64,000 nt of DNA, from assembly GCA_963797635.1 (NCBI GenBank), contig CAWCPZ010000011.1, positions 310,001 to 374,000 of the forward strand. Direction: 5' to 3'. The notes under the pieces were generated by a model. The model worked only from the letters and a program-made list of their open reading frames with translations, did no database searches and was not told the origin of the DNA. A program made the position numbers and the translations under genes. The DNA is from JAOUEA01 sp963797635 (GTDB lineage Bacteria; Actinomycetota; UBA4738; HRBIN12). Below are positions 58,879 through 64,000 of this stretch, piece by piece; positions within the stretch are counted from its first letter, which is position 1; each line of letters opens with the position of its first letter.

Positions 58879-60181
58879 CTACCGCACCGCCTTGCCGTCG
58901 GCGACGGTGAGGTCGCCGTGCAGCACCGTGGCCACGACCGCGCCCGTGAGCTCGGCCCCCATGAACGCCGAGTTCCGCGCCTTCGAGGCGAACGGGGGCT
59001 CCACCGTCCATCGTGCCGCGGGATCGAACAGCACCAGGTTCGCGGGGCGCCCGGCCTCGATGGGACCGCCGTGGCCGGCGGCGCCCAGGATCCGGGCCGG
59101 GGTCGACGACATCGCGGCGAGCGCCCGCTCGAGCGAGACGATCCCGGGTTCGACCACGAACGTGATCACGGCGGCGAGGGCCGTCTCGAGCCCGATCGTG
59201 CCCGGCGGCGACAGGTCGAACTCCGATTCCTTCTCCTCCACGGCGTGCGGCGCGTGGTCGGTGGCGATCGCATCGATCGTGCCGTCGGCCACCCCGGCTC
59301 GCAACGCATCACGATCCTCCGCGCTGCGCAGCGGCGGATTCATCTTGAAGTTGGTGTCGTAGGTGAGGAGGTCCTCGTCGGTGAACACCAGGTGGTGCGG
59401 CGTGACCTCGGCGGTGACACGCACACCCTCAGCCTTGGCGGCTCGGACGAGGTCCACCGATCGCGCGCTGGACAGATGGCACAGGTGCAGCCGTCCCCCG
59501 GTCATCCGCGCCATCGCGATGTCGCGCGCCACGATCGTCTCCTCGGCCTCGGCCGGCCGTCCCGGCAAGCCCGAGCGAGTACGAGTGGACGCCTTCGTGC
59601 ATGTGCCCGTCCTGGACCAGGGAAGGGTCCTCGCAGTGATCGGCGATGACGACGTCCACGGGGAATGCCTTCGCGTAGGTGAGCGCGTTGCGCAACGTGC
59701 GGGCGGTCGGCACGCAGTTCCCGTCATCGCTGAAGACCCGAACGCCCGCCTCGACCATCTCCCCCATCTCGGCGATCGACTCCCCGGCCAGCCCCTTCGT
59801 GATGGCGCCGACCGGGAACACGTCGGCCAGGCCCGCGGCGGCGGCCTTCTCCTTGACCTCGGCGACGATCGCGGCGTGGTCGGTGACCGGCTCGGTGTTG
59901 GCCATGGACGAGACGGCGGTGTAGCCGCCCATCGCCGCGGCCCGCGTGCCGGTCTCGATCGTCTCCTTGTGTTCGAACCCCGGTTCGCGCAGGTGCGTGT
60001 GCAGGTCGACGAGGCCCGGGGCGAGGATCAGGCCCTCACCGTCGATCGTCTCGGCGCCGGCGGCGTCCAGGGCGTTCCCGACGGCCTCGATCAGGCCGCC
60101 GGCCACCCGGACGTCGGTGACCTCGTCCATGCCGGTCGAGGGGTCGATCACCCGCGCGCCCGTGAACAGGAGGTCAGCCAT
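58879..60181 (-). CDS. pyrC: Dihydroorotase, with one-base frame break
   Basis: PyrC closes carbamoyl-aspartate to dihydroorotate. Zinc ligands are in DLHTHLREPGFEHKE, later histidines in VTAEVTPHHLVF and the catalytic aspartate in ATDHAPHAVEEKE. The parts before and after 59570-59572 are in different frames; removing one G from coding GGG gives SLGLPGRPAEAEE, the conserved PyrC sequence. Length 3n+1. The start overlaps pyrB by 8 bases. Confidence 0.94.
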
Positions 60182-61106
60182 CGAGGGCCCCCTCTCCGGC
60201 GCCGCCGAGCAAGAGGTAGAGCAGCGACATGCGGATCGCGATCCCGTTCGTGACCTGTTCCTCGATCAGCGCCTGGGGCAGGTCGGCGACGTCGGAGTCG
60301 ATCTCGACGCCTCGGTTCATGGGGCCGGGGTGCATGATGACCGAGCCCTCGGGGAGCATGGCCGCCCGCTTCGAACTCAGCCCGAAGATCCGGTTGTACT
60401 CCCGCACGCTGGGGAAGTACTCGAGGCGCTGGCGCTCGCGCTGGACGCGGAGCATGTAGCAGACGTCCAACTTGGGCAGCACGCTCTCGATGTCGTAGCT
60501 CACCTGCACGCCCCAGGCGCCGGCGTCGGGCGGGATCAGCGTCGGCGGGCCGATCAGCGTGACCTCGGCGCCCATCTTCACCAACCCGAAGGAGAGCGAG
60601 CGCGCCACCCGCGAGTGCAGCACGTCACCCACGATCGCGACCCGCAGGCCCTCGAGGCGCCCCAGCTTCTCGCGCATCGTGTAGAGGTCGAGCAGCGCCT
60701 GCGTGGGGTGCTCGTGCGTGCCGTCGCCGGCGTTGATCACGTGGCCGTCCACCCACTTCGTGAGCTGCAGCGGCGAGCCGCTCGAGGAGTGCCGGATCAC
60801 GATCGCGTCGGCACCCATCGCCTGCAGCGTCAGGGCGGTGTCCTTCAGGCTCTCGCCCTTGGAGACGCTCGACCCGCCGGCGCTGAAGTTGATCACGTCC
60901 GCCGACAACCGCTTGGCCGCCAGCTCGAAGCTGATCCGCGTGCGGGTGGAGTTCTCCAAGAAGAAGTTCACGACCGTGCGACCCCGCAGCGCGGGGACCT
61001 TCTTGATGACCCTGGAACCGACCTCTCGGAAGGACTCCGCCGTGTCGAGGATCCGGACGACATCGTCGGCGCTGACGTCGTGCATCGAGAGCAGATGTTC
61101 GTTCAT
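60174..61106 (-). CDS. pyrB: Aspartate carbamoyltransferase
   Basis: PyrB commits carbamoyl phosphate to pyrimidines. The carbamoyl-phosphate loop is LENSTRTRISFELAAKRL, followed by the SVSKGESL region and HPTQALLDLYTMRE. Length 310 aa. ATG 61106 overlaps the pyrR TGA. No pyrI regulatory subunit is present, as expected in this phylum. Confidence 0.95.
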   Translation of the reverse strand: MNEHLLSMHDVSADDVVRILDTAESFREVGSRVIKKVPALRGRTVVNFFLENSTRTRISFELAAKRLSADVINFSAGGSSVSKGESLKDTALTLQAMGADAIVIRHSSSGSPLQLTKWVDGHVINAGDGTHEHPTQALLDLYTMREKLGRLEGLRVAIVGDVLHSRVARSLSFGLVKMGAEVTLIGPPTLIPPDAGAWGVQVSYDIESVLPKLDVCYMLRVQRERQRLEYFPSVREYNRIFGLSSKRAAMLPEGSVIMHPGPMNRGVEIDSDVADLPQALIEEQVTNGIAIRMSLLYLLLGGAGEGALDG

Positions 61107-61636
61107 GAGGCCTCCTCCACCACCACGGCGTCCTTGCCGTCCAGTTCGGTGATCAGCACCCGGACGTCGTCGTCGCGGTGCGTCGGCACGTTCTTGCCCA
61201 CGAAGTCGGCCCGGATCGGCAGCTCGCGGTGGCCGCGGTCGACCAGCACGGCGAGGCGGATCCTGCGGGGCCGGCCGAAGTCCATCAGCGCGTCCATGGC
61301 CGCGCGGATCGTGCGGCCCGTGAACAGCACGTCGTCGACCAGGACGACGGTGCGCCCGGTGATGTCGAAGCCGATCCGCGTCTCGTGCACCTCCGGAGCC
61401 TCGGCCTTCATCCCGATGTCGTCGCGGTAGAAGGTGATGTCGAGCGCCCCCACCGGCACCGTGGTGCCCTCGATGCGCTCGATCTCGGCGGCGAGTCGGT
61501 TCGCGAGGTCGTCGCCGCGGTTCGCGATCCCCACGAGCACCACGCCGTCGGCACCCTTGTCACGCTCGATGATCTCGTGGGCGATGCGGGTGAGGGCGCG
61601 GCGAACGTCGTCGGCGTCGAGCAACGTGCCCGTCAT
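61103..61636 (-). CDS. pyrR: Pyr operon regulator / uracil phosphoribosyltransferase
   Basis: PyrR binds the pyr leader RNA when UMP is high. The PRPP loop is VVLVDDVLFTGRTIRAAM and VGIANRGDDLA and ITFYRDDIG are also typical. ATG 61636 gives 177 aa, the normal size; the longer open frame lies in the leader. It starts the operon pyrR-pyrB-pyrC-carA-carB-pyrK-pyrD-pyrF, all overlapping or touching. Confidence 0.94.
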   Translation of the reverse strand: MTGTLLDADDVRRALTRIAHEIIERDKGADGVVLVGIANRGDDLANRLAAEIERIEGTTVPVGALDITFYRDDIGMKAEAPEVHETRIGFDITGRTVVLVDDVLFTGRTIRAAMDALMDFGRPRRIRLAVLVDRGHRELPIRADFVGKNVPTHRDDDVRVLITELDGKDAVVVEEAS

Positions 61637-61666
61637 CCGGATACCGGCGCGGCCGGGGAAACAGGA

Positions 61667-61694
61667 GCGCCCGCCCAGGGTGCTGGGCAGGCGC
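61667..61694 (-). terminator. Attenuator terminator in the pyr leader
   Basis: GCGCCTGCCCAG and CTGGGCGGGCGC form a 12-bp stem (one G-U pair) with a 4-base loop, followed by TCCTGTTTCCCC. It lies between the PyrR-binding hairpin and pyrR. Confidence 0.65.
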
Positions 61695-61725
61695 ATGGGT
61701 TGTGCGTCATGTTCATGTTCCCTTC

Positions 61726-61743
61726 CCGGTCTCGCGGGACCGG
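61726..61743 (-). promoter_or_regulatory. Probable PyrR-binding hairpin
   Basis: The minus strand reads AGTCCGGTCCCGCGAGACC and then GGGAAGG. CCGGTC and GACCGG pair around a loop CCGCGA. This resembles the PyrR binding loop consensus (ARUCC, GAGA-type purines, AAGG). Confidence 0.6.
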
Positions 61744-61772
61744 ACTTAAAGGGGGAAGCGCTGTCGCCTCCG

Positions 61773-61802
61773 AGCATAGCGGTCCCGTGTGTGTGGTCGC
61801 AA
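61773..61802 (-). promoter_or_regulatory. pyr operon promoter
   Basis: On the minus strand TTGCGA (61797-61802) and TATGCT (61773-61778) are 18 bases apart. A transcript would begin near 61766 and carry the attenuator leader of about 130 bases. Confidence 0.55.
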
Positions 61803-61863
61803 CGAGCCCCGCTCGTCACATCCCCCGGCGCCTCCCTTCATGGCCGCAGACCATCGGCGGGCG

Positions 61864-61869
61864 TACACT
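61864..61869 (+). promoter_or_regulatory. Probable -10 element of tatA
   Basis: TACACT lies 52 bases before ATG 61922, so tatA has a true leader, with GAAAGG before the start. It is divergent from the pyr promoter. Confidence 0.45.
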
Positions 61870-61921
61870 GGCCGCAGAGCACCACGAAGACATCCCCGAA
61901 ACCGAAAGGCGGCCACTGCCC

Positions 61922-62170
61922 ATGGGTCCTCCCGAGCTGATCATCGTTGGGATCATCGCGATCGCCGTGATCTTCGGTGCCAAGAAGCTGCCCGAGATCG
62001 CGCACAACCTGGGTCGCTCCTCCAACGAGTTCAAGAAGGGCCTCAAGGAGGGTGGGGAAGAGGCAGACGCCCCCGCCGCCCAGGCGACCCCGCCCCCCGC
62101 TCAGCCGATCCCGCCCACGCAGTCCGTGGCCCCGACCGAGACCACGGATCAGCCCAAGCCCGAGGCTTAG
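61922..62170 (+). CDS. tatA: Sec-independent translocase protein TatA
   Basis: TatA forms the pore of the twin-arginine export system. The 82-aa protein has one membrane helix (ELIIVGIIAIAVIFG), the hinge FGAKKLPEIA and an amphipathic helix (NEFKKGLKEG), then a long proline-rich tail. TatB would be longer, so TatA is the better call. The last 4 bases overlap the convergent nusB stop. Confidence 0.9.
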   Translation: MGPPELIIVGIIAIAVIFGAKKLPEIAHNLGRSSNEFKKGLKEGGEEADAPAAQATPPPAQPIPPTQSVAPTETTDQPKPEA

Positions 62171-62613
62171 GCCCCGGCTGGACCCGGGTCCGGCACGTCG
62201 ATCGGTTCGGCGCTCGCCCCGGTCCCGGTCTCCTGCGCGATCCGGCCCAGCACGCCGTTCACGAACGAGCGTGACTCCTCGGCCGACAGTTCCGAGGCCG
62301 CTTCCACGGCTTCGCTGATCGCCACCGAAGGCGGCACGTCCCCCCGAAGCAACTCCTCCACCGCCACCCGCAGGATGGTTCGGTCCAGCGCCGTCATGCG
62401 CGAGACCGTCCAACCCTGGGCATGCTCCTCCAGCAGCAGATCGATCTCGGGACCGTGCTCCCCCACCCCGTCCACCAGCTCCTCGGTGAACGCCGGGATC
62501 GCACGATCGGCCTCACGCCAGCCCTTCAGCACGTCGGAGGGACCGCGATCGGTGATGTCGGCCTGGTACAGGACGTCGATCGCCAGGCGTCGCGCTTCGC
62601 GCCTGGTGGTCAC
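62167..62613 (-). CDS. nusB: Transcription antitermination / rRNA processing factor NusB
   Basis: NusB binds BoxA RNA with NusE and promotes rrn antitermination. The 148-aa helical protein has TTRREARRLAIDVLYQAD at the start, DRTILRVAVEELL and SRSFVNGVLGRIA near the end. It follows efp by 2 bp. Confidence 0.93.
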   Translation of the reverse strand: MTTRREARRLAIDVLYQADITDRGPSDVLKGWREADRAIPAFTEELVDGVGEHGPEIDLLLEEHAQGWTVSRMTALDRTILRVAVEELLRGDVPPSVAISEAVEAASELSAEESRSFVNGVLGRIAQETGTGASAEPIDVPDPGPAGA

Positions 62614-62615
62614 GC

Positions 62616-63182
62616 TCAGGCCTTCACGCGTTCGATGTACTCGCCCGAACGCGTGTCGACCTTGATCTTCTCGCCCTCTTCGACGAACAACGGCACGTTG
62701 ACGACCACGCCGGTCTCCAGGGTGGCCGGCTTGAGGGAACCCGTGCGCGTGTCGCCTTTCACCCCGGGGTCGGTCTGGGTGATCGTGAGCACCAGCGATG
62801 CAGGCAGGTCGACCGAGATCGGGACGCCGTCGTGCGTGGCGACCTGCGCCTCGGCCCCCTCCACCAGGAACTTCGACGCCTCGCCCATGAGGGTGCGCTG
62901 CACGTGGATCTGGTCGTAGGTCTGCAGGTCCATGAACACGAACTCGTCGCCGTCGGGATACAGGTACTGGAACCCGCGACGCTCCACGATCGCCTGATCC
63001 ACCTTGACGCCGGCGTTGAACGTGCGCTCGATCACGGCACCGGTCTTCACGTTGCGCAGCTTCGTCCGCACGAACGCACCGCCCTTGCCGGGTTTCACGT
63101 GTTGGAACTCGATGATCTGGAACAGGGTGCCGTCCATGTCGATCGTCATGCCGTTCTTGAAGTCGTTGGTGGAAACGCTCAC
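62616..63182 (-). CDS. efp: Elongation factor P
   Basis: EF-P helps ribosomes through polyproline stretches. The 188-aa protein has the N-domain start STNDFKNGMTIDMDGTLFQ and loop FQHVKPGKGGAFVRTKL with the tip lysine (PGKGGAF); domain III ends VDTRSGEYIERVKA. Next to pepQ and nusB as in other actinobacteria. The tip lysine fits the PGKGxA class. Confidence 0.96.
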   Translation of the reverse strand: MSVSTNDFKNGMTIDMDGTLFQIIEFQHVKPGKGGAFVRTKLRNVKTGAVIERTFNAGVKVDQAIVERRGFQYLYPDGDEFVFMDLQTYDQIHVQRTLMGEASKFLVEGAEAQVATHDGVPISVDLPASLVLTITQTDPGVKGDTRTGSLKPATLETGVVVNVPLFVEEGEKIKVDTRSGEYIERVKA

Positions 63183-63220
63183 GCGGGGGTTCAGCTCCTC
63201 GGTCGTCGGAACGGTGGTCG

Positions 63221-64000
63221 TTACAGCTCGATCAGATCTCGATTGGCGGTGCCGAGCACGCGGCCGCCGTCGTCGGTGACCTCCACCATATCCTCGATGC
63301 GCACCCCGCCGAGGCCCGGGATGTAGATCCCCGGTTCCACGGTGACCACGGCCCCCGCCGGCAACACGTGCGAGGCGAACTCGCGACCGAGCCGCGGCCC
63401 CTCGTGGATGTCCAGGCCGACGCCGTGTCCGAGCCCGTGCGTGAAGTACTGGCCGTAGCCGGCGTCCTCGATCACGGTGCGGGCCGCGACATCGACGGCC
63501 TGGCCGGTGACCCCGGCCGCGACGGCGTCGATACCGGCCTGCTGGGCCTGCTTCACGACGTCGTGCACCTTCTTGAGCTCGGTGGCGGGTTCGCCGAACG
63601 CCACGGTCCGCGTCATGTCGGCGTGATAGCCGCCGTACAGCGCGCCGAAATCCAGCTTGATGACGTCGCCTTCGTCGAGCAGGCGGTGTCCGGGCTCGTG
63701 GTGCGGCTCGGCGGCGTTCTCGCCGAAGGCCACGATCGACTCGAAGCTGAGGCCGTCGGCGCCGTCACGATGCAGCAGGTTCTCCAGCTCACGGGCCACG
63801 GCCAGCTCGGTCATGCCGATCGCGAGGGTCTCGAGGATGTCCTCGAACGCCTGGTCGGTGACCGCCTGGGCCCGGCGAAGGTTCTCGAGCTCCTCGTCGT
63901 CCTTCACCCACCGCAGCCGTTCCACCTCGTCACCCAGCGCCACGAGCTCCACGCCGGCGAGCTTGGCCGAGAGCTGTTCGTGCGTGCGCACGGTGACCTG
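63221..64000 (-). CDS. pepQ: M24 metallopeptidase (Xaa-Pro aminopeptidase/dipeptidase), 5' end outside window
   Basis: The C-terminal creatinase-fold domain is complete: metal ligands in LDFGALYGGYHADMTRT (two aspartates), HGLGHGVGLDIHEGP, VEPGIYIPG and VRIEDM. The frame is open to the window edge, so the N-terminal domain lies outside. It precedes efp by 38 bp. PepQ or PepP cannot be separated without the rest. Confidence 0.88.
   Translation of the reverse strand, partial: QVTVRTHEQLSAKLAGVELVALGDEVERLRWVKDDEELENLRRAQAVTDQAFEDILETLAIGMTELAVARELENLLHRDGADGLSFESIVAFGENAAEPHHEPGHRLLDEGDVIKLDFGALYGGYHADMTRTVAFGEPATELKKVHDVVKQAQQAGIDAVAAGVTGQAVDVAARTVIEDAGYGQYFTHGLGHGVGLDIHEGPRLGREFASHVLPAGAVVTVEPGIYIPGLGGVRIEDMVEVTDDGGRVLGTANRDLIEL

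Overview
The window is about 64 kb of high-GC DNA from the chromosome of an actinomycete-type bacterium (Actinomycetota). The evidence is the gene order and gene content: an actinobacterial integration host factor (mihF) between pyrF and gmk, a PriA without helicase motifs, a 23S rRNA gene of about 3.1 kb (long, as in actinobacteria), and two blocks that follow the order I know from Mycobacterium tuberculosis. The class cannot be fixed by eye. The 16S gene (21255-22772) would settle it. I see no plasmid, phage, insertion sequence, CRISPR array or tRNA gene.

Layout, mostly on the minus strand. (a) 1-17.6 kb, read right to left: TPR protein, MBL hydrolase, SSB-like protein, HAD phosphatase (divergent from a DUF1015 gene), a lysine-rich histone-tail protein, tlyA, nadK, recN, pyrG, a Nudix hydrolase, ald, xerD, deoB, deoA, a membrane pseudo-protease, trpS and scpA. 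(b) 17.6-23.1 kb: one rRNA operon (16S-23S-5S) with its promoter, processing stems and terminator. (c) 23.1-38.1 kb: tyrS, a PASTA penicillin-binding protein on the plus strand, two base-excision repair enzymes (mpg, polX), argF, pheT-pheS, a secreted delta-60 repeat protein, an rRNA methyltransferase fused to a histidine-kinase-like module, and rplT-rpmI-infC. (d) 37.7-41.8 kb: riboflavin operon ribD-ribE-ribBA-ribH-cupin behind an FMN riboswitch. (e) 41.8-50.8 kb: a REC-GGDEF regulator, rpe, rsmB, fmt, def, priA, metK, coaBC, rpoZ. (f) 50.8-61.8 kb: gmk, mihF and the whole UMP pathway (pyrF, pyrD, pyrK, carB, carA, pyrC, pyrB, pyrR) behind a PyrR-type attenuator. (g) 61.9-64 kb: tatA, nusB, efp and the end of a pepQ-like peptidase gene.

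Two features run through the whole window. First, about sixteen genes, most of them essential, read correctly only if one extra base is ignored. Every measurable case is of the +1 type and most lie in a short G or C run. Sequencing error is the simplest explanation, but the single direction and the bias toward GGG/CCC codons deserve a check. Because of it, two apparent fusions (CarA-CarB and PolX-Mpg) should not be trusted. Second, many start codons lie 6-9 bases after a TAnnnT hexamer (TAGACT four times), so leaderless mRNAs look common. The most interesting protein is the TrmH/SpoU-histidine-kinase fusion at 34890-36314, whose linker has no stop in its own frame or in the two shifted ones.
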